Shown: in pieces, positions 26,788-34,321 of the stretch
How the letters are laid out: every line of letters starts with the position of its first letter
How positions within the stretch are numbered: the stretch's first letter is position 1
From: Paraktedonobacter carboxidivorans
GTDB lineage: Bacteria > Chloroflexota > Ktedonobacteria > Ktedonobacterales > Ktedonobacteraceae
Direction of reading: 5' to 3'
Length of the DNA stretch: 64,000 nt
Assembly: GCA_041156125.1 (NCBI GenBank)
Contig: JBEVTI010000031.1
Location: 1 to 64,000 of the forward strand
Translations under genes and position numbers: made by a program
The notes under the pieces: model-generated
Database searches by the model: none
Told to the model about the DNA's origin: nothing
What the model saw: the letters and a program-made list of their open reading frames with translations, nothing else

Positions 26788-28485
26788 GTGTCTCCCAACT
26801 CTCTTTCATCGTTGCGGATGAGACTCAAGGCAGGGTTTCTGCTATCTTCCCTGCTACTTGTGCTGGCGCTGCTCGTCGCGGCCTGTGGTTCTACGGGCCA
26901 GCAGACGACGAGCAGCCAGCATCACAAGCTGCGCGTTGGCGCTTTTGTGGGCAGCGCCTTCCCCACCGAGACCAATCCGTACAACAACAACACATCGTCT
27001 GATGCGCCAGGTGTACAGGGTTTCGTGTATGAAACGCTCTTCTTCGTTAATTTGAGCGACAACTTGACAACCCCCTTATTAGGTATGAGCTCATCCTGGG
27101 ACAGCAGCAACACCAAACTGACCGTTAACCTGCGTCAGGGTGTCAAATGGAGCGATGGCCAGGCTTTTACCTCGGCTGACGTAGCATTTACCTTTAACAC
27201 GGTGCTCACCAAGAACAAGAACATCGCGGATCTCCAGGGCGACTGGGCATATCTAAGTAGTGTAGCTGCCACGGATACCAACACCGTCGTCTTTACCTTT
27301 AAGAAGGCATATACCCCGGCAGCTTTCTACGTGCTGTCACAGACCTTTATCGTGCCGCAGCATATCTGGTCAACAGTTAATAATCCCTCAACCGATAATC
27401 CCGCCCTGGTTGGTACCGGCCCGCTGGTGCAGTCCAAGTTCTCATCGGCGTTACTGGTCTACAGTCGCAATGCCAACTATTGGAACAACGCGGCCAACAA
27501 GATCGATGAAGTTGACTTCCCCGCCATCAAAGACAACGCCACGCTTGAAGAAGAATTGATCGCAGGTCAACTCGACTGGGGCAGCTTTGGCGCGGATGCC
27601 AGCCTGAAAACGGCCTATGTAAACAAAGATGCGGCGCACAACAAATACTACTTCTCCTCAACTGCTGTTGTCGCGCTTTACTTGAATGATAGTAAGGCCC
27701 CATTCAACAACGTTGACGTGCGCCAGGCGATTAGCGCCGCGCTAGACCGCGAGGCAATGTCCACCGAAGCCGAGAACGGCTACGAGACTCCTGCCAGCAC
27801 GGCGGGCCTGACCGCGAACAATGCTCCGTATGTGCAGTCCAAGTATGCAAGTAGTCCCACCGCGCCCAATCTGACGGCTGTGGCTACGCACATGCAAGCA
27901 GCCGGTTACACCAAAGGTAGCGATGGTTTCTGGAAGGACAAGAGCGGTGCCAAACTGACCGTGAAGTACCAGGTACCAAACGACTGGAGCGACTGGGTAG
28001 CGATCGCCAACATCATGAAGCAGAACCTGCAGTCCGCTGGTATTGACGGTCAGGTTGACGCGATTGGTGATAGCGCCTTCTTCACCAACCGTAGTACGGG
28101 CAGCTTCCCGGCCATGATCACAGGCTTCTTTGGTGGTCCGACGCCCTTCTATCAATATAATTCGCACCTCTACAGCGCGAACGACGCAGCCAAAAGCGGT
28201 GGCCAGAACTGGGGTCACTACAGTAATCCGCAGTTCGACGCCCTTTTACAGCAGTACGCGCAGTCCTCGGACAAGGCCCAGCAGACCGCGCTGATCAGCC
28301 AGATGCAAGACATCTTCTATCAGCAGTTGCCGGTGATTCCGCTGCTGAATGCCGCGAACTGGTTCGAGTATTCGACCAAACATTACACCGGCTGGCCTTC
28401 AGCGCAAACCCCTTATGCCCTGGGTCCAACCTACGATGCTCCTGGTAACGAGATAGTTCTCACGCATCTCCAGCCAGCCAGTTAA
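26788..28485 (+). CDS. ABC transporter substrate-binding lipoprotein, family 5
   Basis: 565 residues, the size of Opp/Dpp-type binding proteins. Signal peptide with lipobox LVAACG. Family 5 signatures: SSWDSSNTKLTVNLRQGVKWSDGQAFTSADVAFTFN and VDVRQAISAALDREAM. GTG start after TAGGAGG. The ligand is unknown; its position next to nagA and its operator suggest an oligosaccharide containing GlcNAc or a cell-wall peptide-sugar, since family 5 proteins are known to carry both peptides and sugars. It is separated from the permease genes by 442 bases containing hairpins. Confidence 0.92.
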   Translation: MSPNSLSSLRMRLKAGFLLSSLLLVLALLVAACGSTGQQTTSSQHHKLRVGAFVGSAFPTETNPYNNNTSSDAPGVQGFVYETLFFVNLSDNLTTPLLGMSSSWDSSNTKLTVNLRQGVKWSDGQAFTSADVAFTFNTVLTKNKNIADLQGDWAYLSSVAATDTNTVVFTFKKAYTPAAFYVLSQTFIVPQHIWSTVNNPSTDNPALVGTGPLVQSKFSSALLVYSRNANYWNNAANKIDEVDFPAIKDNATLEEELIAGQLDWGSFGADASLKTAYVNKDAAHNKYYFSSTAVVALYLNDSKAPFNNVDVRQAISAALDREAMSTEAENGYETPASTAGLTANNAPYVQSKYASSPTAPNLTAVATHMQAAGYTKGSDGFWKDKSGAKLTVKYQVPNDWSDWVAIANIMKQNLQSAGIDGQVDAIGDSAFFTNRSTGSFPAMITGFFGGPTPFYQYNSHLYSANDAAKSGGQNWGHYSNPQFDALLQQYAQSSDKAQQTALISQMQDIFYQQLPVIPLLNAANWFEYSTKHYTGWPSAQTPYALGPTYDAPGNEIVLTHLQPAS

Positions 28486-28500
28486 GTCTATGGCCGAATA

Positions 28501-28534
28501 GTGAGGCCATGAGTTGTGCTTATCATGGCCTCAC
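28501..28534 (+). terminator. Stem-loop after binding-protein gene
   Basis: A 12-bp perfect stem (28,501-28,512 / 28,523-28,534) begins 15 bases after the stop. It lacks a clear U-tract, so it may attenuate rather than stop transcription, giving more binding protein than permease. A perfect 20-bp palindrome follows at 28,549-28,568. Confidence 0.5.
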
Positions 28535-28603
28535 TGGTATGAGTTAGCCCTGATTTTGCAAAATCAGGCCAAAACAGCTTTTACCTCCCCGCCCGGGAGA
28601 AAA

Positions 28604-28712
28604 GAAGAGGTTTGGCTGGCGCGCAGCGCCCGCCAAACCTCTTCAAAACAAAAGGGGTGGGAAGTACAACACGCTCGTGCTGCTTAGAAAAAATCTGGGA
28701 TCACTCATATCT
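28604..28712. repeat. Dispersed hairpin repeat (copy 1; copy 2 at 55,101)
   Basis: A 19-bp stem with one mismatch (28,604-28,622 / 28,626-28,644) is followed by about 65 bases closely matching the DNA after the hairpin at 55,101-55,149: a shared AAAACAAAAGGGGTGGGAAG, then ACACGCTCGT, CTGCTTAGAAAAAA and GGGATCACTCATATC. The hairpin stems of the two copies have different sequences, only the tail is conserved. Confidence 0.75.
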
Positions 28713-28927
28713 CTTTTTCTCGCCAAATAGCCAGAGAGATAGCCAGGGAAACACTCTTGTGTTATACTACTCGACAGTAGTAAGTAGGTAAGCGGCGCAC
28801 TGGGGCGTATCATCTTGTCTCCCTGGAGTAACTGGTCCCTGTAGGGAAGATTACCTGGTTCGTGCCACCACGGATTAATCTTAAAGGAGCGCAAAACAGT
28901 ATTTGAGCTTGGAAAGGCAATCACAAG

Positions 28928-29926
28928 ATGCGTCACCTACTCCGTCGCGTACTCTTCTACCTGGCCGCTGTCTGGGCCTCGGTCACGATGAATTTTTTTA
29001 TTCCACGTATGGCTCCGGGTGATCCTGTGCAGCTCATGGTCGGGAATATGCAAAAAGCGGGCATCAAGCCCACGCCCGACACCATTCGGACGCTGGGGGC
29101 GTCATTGGGCCTGGACACGACTGATCCCATCTGGCTTCAGTATGTCAAATACCTCAATGATCTTCTGCACGGCAATTTTGGGCTTTCATTTACGAACTCT
29201 GGCATGCCAGTGCTGGCTGTGCTGAACCAGGGTATCTTATGGACCCTTGGCCTGGGAACTATTGCCGTGGTAATCGGCTTTCTGCTGGGGTGTACTATTG
29301 GCGTTATCACTGCCTGGAAGCGCAATACAATCATCGATAGCACCCTTTCTCCCGCGCTGACCTTTCTCTATGCCATTCCCCCTTTCTGGTTAGCGCTGGT
29401 CATCGTCTACATCTTTGGTTTCACCCTGGGCTGGTTTCCCTTTGCCGATGGCTATGATACATCGCTGGATATCACTGTCTCGTGGGATTTTATCTCCAGC
29501 GTGCTCTACCACGGTTTTCTGCCAGCTCTGACCCTGGTGGTCTCTTCGCTAGCTGGCTGGATGCTGGTCATGCGTAACTCGATGGTGGGCGTACTTTCCG
29601 ACGATTATGTTATACTGGCGCGCGCTAAAGGCTTGAGGCAGAGCCGTGTGCTGATGCTTTACGCGGCGCGCAACGCGATTCTGCCGAATATTGCGAACTT
29701 TGCTCTGGCGTTAGGCTTTGTCGTGAGTGGTCAGGTGCTCACGGAAATAGTCTTCTCATATCCAGGCATAGGCGATACACTCTTTATCGCGGTCACTCAG
29801 CGCGACTATCCACTGATTCAGGCTGCTTTTCTGCTGATTGCCCTTGGAGTTCTGGGCGCCAATTTTCTGGCCGATATGTTGTATGCCGCGCTTGACCCGC
29901 GCGTGCGCATTGAGAAAGGCGCATAG
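28928..29926 (+). CDS. ABC transporter permease, DppB type
   Basis: 332 residues with six predicted membrane spans: first helix at residues 5-25, then after a ~75-residue periplasmic loop the BPD_transp_1 core. The EAA loop is visible as DDYVILARAKGLRQSRVLMLYAARNAILP. It forms the membrane channel with the next gene. The stop is only 2 bases from the next ATG, so the two are translationally linked. Confidence 0.92.
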   Translation: MRHLLRRVLFYLAAVWASVTMNFFIPRMAPGDPVQLMVGNMQKAGIKPTPDTIRTLGASLGLDTTDPIWLQYVKYLNDLLHGNFGLSFTNSGMPVLAVLNQGILWTLGLGTIAVVIGFLLGCTIGVITAWKRNTIIDSTLSPALTFLYAIPPFWLALVIVYIFGFTLGWFPFADGYDTSLDITVSWDFISSVLYHGFLPALTLVVSSLAGWMLVMRNSMVGVLSDDYVILARAKGLRQSRVLMLYAARNAILPNIANFALALGFVVSGQVLTEIVFSYPGIGDTLFIAVTQRDYPLIQAAFLLIALGVLGANFLADMLYAALDPRVRIEKGA

Positions 29927-29928
29927 GG

Positions 29929-30888
29929 ATGGCAGAATATTCTTCTTCGCGCCGGCAAATTGCTCAGTTAAACCTGGGGATGAAATCGTCAGGCGAGCGC
30001 GTCCTGGGCGCTGGCAGAGTGGCCTGGCGAGCGTTAACCGTCAATCGCAAGGTCGCTGCTGGCAGCATAATCGTTGGGATTTTTTTGCTGGTGGCGCTGT
30101 TTGGTCCGCTTTTCGTGCCAGCGGGCGCGAACATCATCACCCATAACGGCAACCTGCCACCTTCCGCGGCCCACTGGTTAGGCACGACAAGTCTGGGCCA
30201 GGACATTCTTAGTCAATTGGTCCTGGGCACGCAGACCTCGGTGCTATGGGGCTTTTTTAGCGGGATTCTAGTTATAGTAATCGCAATTGTCATTGGCCTG
30301 GTAGGCGGCTATTTCGGTGGAGTCATCGACGAGATACTTTCGTTTTTAACGAATGTTTTCCTGGTTTTACCCGGTATTCCTCTGATGCTGGTGTTAGCTT
30401 CCTACGTTCCCCCTGGCTCGTTAACCATTTCCCTGGTGGTAGCGGGCACAAGCTGGGCATTTGGCGCGCGTATGCTGCGCGCTCAGACGCTTTCGATGCG
30501 TAGCCGGGAATTTGTCGCAGCGGCTCGCTCGAATGGTGAGTCAGCGCTGCGCATCATCTTTTATGAAATTTTCCCCAATCAGTTATCACTGGTAGCGGCA
30601 AACTTTGTGAGCACGATGATTCAAGTGATCCTGGCGTTTGCAACCTTACAATTTCTGAATCTGGGAGATTCCCTGCAGGCCAGTTGGGGTGGTATGCTGT
30701 ACTGGGCGAATAGCCAGAACGCGCTGCTAGCAGGGCAGTGGTGGTGGTTTGTTCCGCCCGGTGCTTGTATCGCCATTCTGGGTGCGGGCCTCTCGTTGAT
30801 TAACTTTGGCATTGACGAGGTAGCAGACCCTCGTTTGCGCAGCGAGCCGAAGATCAAAGTGCCAAAAATCAAAAAGGCGGTAGCTTGA
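29929..30888 (+). CDS. ABC transporter permease, DppC type
   Basis: 319 residues. N-terminal cytoplasmic tail, first helix VAAGSIIVGIFLLVALFGPLFV, the DppC-type HWLGTTSLGQDILSQLVLGTQTS, further helices, and EAA loop SREFVAAARSNGESALRIIFYEIFPN. Second half of the importer channel. Its TGA overlaps the ATG of the next ATPase gene by one base (TGATG). Confidence 0.92.
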   Translation: MAEYSSSRRQIAQLNLGMKSSGERVLGAGRVAWRALTVNRKVAAGSIIVGIFLLVALFGPLFVPAGANIITHNGNLPPSAAHWLGTTSLGQDILSQLVLGTQTSVLWGFFSGILVIVIAIVIGLVGGYFGGVIDEILSFLTNVFLVLPGIPLMLVLASYVPPGSLTISLVVAGTSWAFGARMLRAQTLSMRSREFVAAARSNGESALRIIFYEIFPNQLSLVAANFVSTMIQVILAFATLQFLNLGDSLQASWGGMLYWANSQNALLAGQWWWFVPPGACIAILGAGLSLINFGIDEVADPRLRSEPKIKVPKIKKAVA

Positions 30889-32036
30889 TGGTAACCAATG
30901 TTGGTACAAAAACCCTCCTGGAGGTCAGGAATCTCAGCGTCGATTATTCGGCGGCCAGTGGTGCTGTCCACGCTGTAGATAAGGTGAGCCTCTCATTGAA
31001 GCGCGGCGAGATCCTTGGTCTGGCTGGCGAAAGCGGTTGTGGTAAATCGACCCTGGCTTATGCCATTACGCGTTTGCTGCGTCCGCCCGCGTACGTTACG
31101 AGCGGCGAGGTCTTGTATTATCCCCCGGACGGTCGGGAGCGCGCGGCTGTTGTGAGCAGAATCGGGCGCAAAGAGAGGACTGAGAATGGGCCACTAGACA
31201 TTCTGAGTCTCACGCCCTCGCAGTTGCGGCGCTTCCGCTGGAACGAACTGTCGATTGTTTTCCAGAGTGCGATGAACGCGTTGAACCCGGTCTTGACCGT
31301 AGGCGCGCAGATCACGGATGTGCTCAGAACGCATCGGCCTGACATGGGGACCGAGCAGCGCCAGCGCCGAGCTATTGAACTGCTTAATCTGGTGGGCATC
31401 GCGTCTGATCGTCTCAAAAGTTATCCTCACGAACTGAGCGGTGGCATGCGCCAGCGCGCAGTGATCGCGATTGCCCTGGCCCTCAATCCTGAATTGATCG
31501 TAATGGATGAGCCGACGACGGCGCTGGATGTGGTGGTGCAGCGTGAAATTCTAGAGTTGATCAGTTCGCTGTGTAAAGATTTCTCGATGGCTCTGATCTT
31601 TATCACGCACGATCTATCGTTGTTGCTCGAGCTGGCCGACAAGGTAGCGATTATGTACGCGGGCAAAATGGTAGAGAAGGCGAGTAGCCGCGACCTGTAT
31701 CTTAATCCGCGCCATCCTTACAGCCATGGCCTGCTGAATTCGTTCCCGAACCTGCATGGTCCCATACGCAAGATGGGTGGCATTCCTGGCTCGCCGCCTG
31801 ACCTGCGCGAGGTACCAGCAGGCTGCTCGTTTCACCCGCGCTGTCCAATGGTTTTTGGACCCTGTCGGAGTGTCCAGCCCGTGCTCAAACCAGCTCTGCC
31901 CGGTGGCGCGGGCGACAACGCCCAGCTAGTCTCCTGCCACCTTTACGACTCACGCTTCTCTGCTGGTGATCTACCCACTACTGAGCAGTTTTCCGCAGCC
32001 TATGTGGCGAAAATTGAGGGAGGAAAGACTCGATGA
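30888..32036 (+). CDS. ABC transporter ATP-binding protein, DppD type
   Basis: 382 residues. Walker A GESGCGKST, Q-loop SIVFQSAMNALNP, signature LSGGMRQR, Walker B LIVMDEPTTALD, switch His in FITHDLS, and the C-terminal oligopeptide/dipeptide extension with CSFHPRCP and further Cys (CPMVFGPC), which in related proteins holds an Fe-S or metal site. It energises import together with the next gene, which it overlaps by four bases (ATGA). Confidence 0.94.
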   Translation: MVTNVGTKTLLEVRNLSVDYSAASGAVHAVDKVSLSLKRGEILGLAGESGCGKSTLAYAITRLLRPPAYVTSGEVLYYPPDGRERAAVVSRIGRKERTENGPLDILSLTPSQLRRFRWNELSIVFQSAMNALNPVLTVGAQITDVLRTHRPDMGTEQRQRRAIELLNLVGIASDRLKSYPHELSGGMRQRAVIAIALALNPELIVMDEPTTALDVVVQREILELISSLCKDFSMALIFITHDLSLLLELADKVAIMYAGKMVEKASSRDLYLNPRHPYSHGLLNSFPNLHGPIRKMGGIPGSPPDLREVPAGCSFHPRCPMVFGPCRSVQPVLKPALPGGAGDNAQLVSCHLYDSRFSAGDLPTTEQFSAAYVAKIEGGKTR

Positions 32037-33118
32037 GCATTTTACAGCAAGCTCCCTATCGTCACAATGGCGATAATCCCTCTGCTCCAGTGCTGGAGGC
32101 GATTCATCTGCGCAAAGAGTTTCCGGTCGGTCAGCGGGTCTTAGGTAGCCATCGCGCCGTTCACGCCGTGGAAGATACGACGCTCGGCCTCTATCCTGGC
32201 CGTGCTACCGCGCTGGTGGGCGAAAGCGGTAGCGGCAAAACAACGGTCGCTCGTATGCTGGCGCGCCTCTATGATCCAACCTCTGGCACTATCCGCTTTC
32301 GCGGTGAGGCGGTTAGCCTGACCCGTCGCTCTATGGCGCTGCGTCAGTATCGCAGAAATGTCCAGTTGATTTTCCAGGACCCCTTTGCCTCGCTTAATCC
32401 GGTGCATAGCATTCGTTACCACCTGGCCCGCCCGTTGCGCATCTTCGGCCATGTACATAATCAAGCCGAGGAGACCGAACAGGTGATGTCTTTGCTCAAT
32501 CGCGTCAGCCTGACTCCCGCCGATCAGTTTATTCAGAAGTATCCGCACCAGTTGAGCGGTGGACAGCGCCAGCGTATCGCCATTGCGCGCGCGCTGGCCG
32601 TGCGCCCCCAGGTCTTGCTGGCCGATGAGCCGGTCTCGATGCTGGATGTCTCAATCCGCCTGGATATTCTGAACTTGCTGCTGCGTTTGAAGGACGAAGA
32701 GCGCCTGGCCCTTCTATATATTACCCATGACATTGCCAGCGCGCGCTATTTCGCCGATGATACTCTGGTGATGTACGCGGGCCAGATGGTGGAGGGTGGT
32801 CCCAGCGAGGAAGTAACGCAGGAACCGAAGCATCCCTATACCCGCCTGCTGCTTTCGGCTGCGCCAGATCCAGATCGCGTCAAAACTGGTACTTCTGGTA
32901 TGAAAGAGATCGGCGCGCGCGGCGAAATTCCAAGCCTGATCAATCCTCCGACTGGCTGTCGTTTCCATCCGCGCTGTCCTCACGCTATGGATGTTTGCCG
33001 CCAGCGGTTTCCTAAACGGACCGATCTGGGCAATGGCCACTGGACCCATTGCTTCCTTTATGGTGATGGTGAGGGCGATGCTCAGAGCGTCACCTCCCAA
33101 CCAGCTTTCGGAGCCTGA
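32033..33118 (+). CDS. ABC transporter ATP-binding protein, DppF type
   Basis: 361 residues. Walker A GESGSGKTT, Q-loop QLIFQDPFASLNP, signature LSGGQRQR, Walker B LLADEPVSMLD, switch His in YITHDIA, and the C-terminal CRFHPRCPHAMDVC cluster. It pairs with the DppD-type ATPase. It is the last gene of the importer operon, followed by a stem-loop. Confidence 0.94.
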   Translation: MSILQQAPYRHNGDNPSAPVLEAIHLRKEFPVGQRVLGSHRAVHAVEDTTLGLYPGRATALVGESGSGKTTVARMLARLYDPTSGTIRFRGEAVSLTRRSMALRQYRRNVQLIFQDPFASLNPVHSIRYHLARPLRIFGHVHNQAEETEQVMSLLNRVSLTPADQFIQKYPHQLSGGQRQRIAIARALAVRPQVLLADEPVSMLDVSIRLDILNLLLRLKDEERLALLYITHDIASARYFADDTLVMYAGQMVEGGPSEEVTQEPKHPYTRLLLSAAPDPDRVKTGTSGMKEIGARGEIPSLINPPTGCRFHPRCPHAMDVCRQRFPKRTDLGNGHWTHCFLYGDGEGDAQSVTSQPAFGA

Positions 33119-33135
33119 TAGGCGCTCAAATGCTG

Positions 33136-33179
33136 TGCGGGATACATATTTGCTCTGATAGCTATGTATGTATCCCGCA
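33136..33179 (+). terminator. Stem-loop after importer operon
   Basis: A 13-bp perfect stem (33,136-33,148 / 33,167-33,179) starts 18 bases after the final ATPase stop. The U-tract is weak. The rest of 33,180-33,570 is AT-rich and holds no convincing gene. Confidence 0.55.
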
Positions 33180-33576
33180 AGCCTTTTGCCCCACCTTCTC
33201 TACTTTCTGCGGAACATGCCCGTTTCTCAGCGCTTTCCTCAATCGTTAAGAGCAACTTCTTTCAAACCGCGAAAAATGCCTCGCCTCTCGTTCTACTAAG
33301 GGAATAGTACACCAGTTTTTTTCCCTTTAGGATTCTAGTTGACCAAATGTCTCTGTCGCTCGTATATCTAAAGAGAAAAGGAATTATTTGCTATGGTCCT
33401 GCAGTTCACTTTTACAGTGTAGGTGTGCGATTATGGTCAATCCTATATCTAATCCTATCTACTCTAGACAAATAAGAGAAAAAAGGGATCAATCTTAGGA
33501 AAACGGGATACGGTGTTTCACTAACATTTAGTTATGCTATCTATGATAGCTTGGAAAGACCTGTAGAAACTCGCTA

Positions 33577-33669
33577 TTGAATTTGATTTATTCGGATGAT
33601 ATAATACGTATTATACATGCGTATAAGTCACCCATTGCATCATCGCTGAGTTGGGGGGACCAACTCAGC
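33577..33669 (+). promoter_or_regulatory. Promoter with 16-bp palindrome over -10 and hairpin leader
   Basis: TTGAAT (33,577-33,582), 17-base spacer, TATAAT (33,600-33,605). The -10 is the left half of a perfect 16-bp palindrome (33,600-33,615) reaching to the expected start site. The leader then has a 10-bp perfect stem (33,645-33,654 / 33,660-33,669) and a small 5-bp stem just before the AGGAGG ribosome site. The arrangement suggests repression by a dimeric protein and possibly leader control. Confidence 0.6.
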
Positions 33670-33717
33670 ATTAGGTGCGAGTGACACGTTGCGAAATAGC
33701 AACATCAGGAGGTTTTT

Positions 33718-33918
33718 ATGGTTGGTTACGATGATCACGATTTGTTAACAGTCAGCGAAGTTGCCAAGCAGTTGCGTGTGGATGACACGACAGTGCGCCG
33801 TTGGATTAAAAACGGCGTCTTGGAAGCTGTTACCTTGCCACATGTTGGGCAGCGTCAGTCCTATCGCGTGCGCCGCAAGACGTTGGATCACTTGCTGAAT
33901 CCTGTTGCCCTCTCGTAA
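33718..33918 (+). CDS. Small excisionase/MerR-like HTH protein
   Basis: 66 residues, nearly all one winged-helix domain: LLTVSEVAKQLRVDDTTVRRWIKNGVLEAVTL, then YRVRRKTLDHLL. This is the excisionase/BldC-like HTH_17 type that binds DNA as a small dimer. ATG follows AGGAGG at good distance. It has its own promoter and an intrinsic terminator, so it is monocistronic. No integrase lies nearby, so it is probably a small regulator rather than a phage excisionase. It may bind the palindrome in its own promoter. Confidence 0.88.
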   Translation: MVGYDDHDLLTVSEVAKQLRVDDTTVRRWIKNGVLEAVTLPHVGQRQSYRVRRKTLDHLLNPVALS

Positions 33919-33937
33919 AAGACCGTTCAAGTCACAG

Positions 33938-33980
33938 AAAACAGGCCACACCAGTCGGAGATGGTATGGCCTGTTTTTTT
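33938..33980 (+). terminator. Intrinsic terminator of the excisionase-like gene
   Basis: A 13-bp stem with one mismatch (33,941-33,953 / 33,962-33,974), GC-rich, followed by a run of seven T. This is the most canonical Rho-independent terminator in the window. Confidence 0.85.
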
Positions 33981-34005
33981 ATTTTTCCCTCTCCTGAGCG
34001 TCAGG

Positions 34006-34178
34006 GTAGAGCCACATGATCTGGTGGAGGAATGTGAGATCCCAAATAGCTGCCGCAACGAACGCCAATGCCAGAGAGGGCCGATTGATCGGGACAGGAC
34101 CCGATCAATCGGCCCTCTCTGGCACTTCAGTTAAAACAGTCACCCTTTCAAGTCATCCACCAGTTAACGGGGTCTTAC
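34006..34178. repeat. Dispersed repeat with central hairpin (copy A; inverted copy at 57,396)
   Basis: 173 bases closely match the reverse complement of 57,396-57,546. The centre is a 25-bp perfect stem (34,069-34,093 / 34,100-34,124) with a 6-base loop. Flanks of about 50 bases on each side are highly conserved between copies. It is non-coding and too short for a transposase, so it may be a MITE or a structured RNA. Confidence 0.85.
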
Positions 34179-34202
34179 CAGCGTCAGAAGAGGACTGTTT
34201 CT

Positions 34203-34261
34203 GTGGGGCAAAACTCCCATCCAGGCAAAGCCGCCAGCTACGGAAGTTTTGCTCCTACGGA
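34203..34261. repeat. Short inverted-repeat element related to 37,929-38,092
   Basis: The left end GGGGCAAAACTCCCAT and the inverted right end AGGAGCAAAACTTCCGT form imperfect terminal inverted repeats. Both resemble the ends of the element at 37,929-38,092. A third repeat (34,281-34,310, matching 102-131) follows directly, so 34,006-34,310 is a nest of non-coding repeats between two genes. Confidence 0.5.
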
Positions 34262-34321
34262 TTTGAGCGTAGAGAATGAATTCGCCAACGGTATTAAATC
34301 AGGTATGACTGTTTAGCCGTC

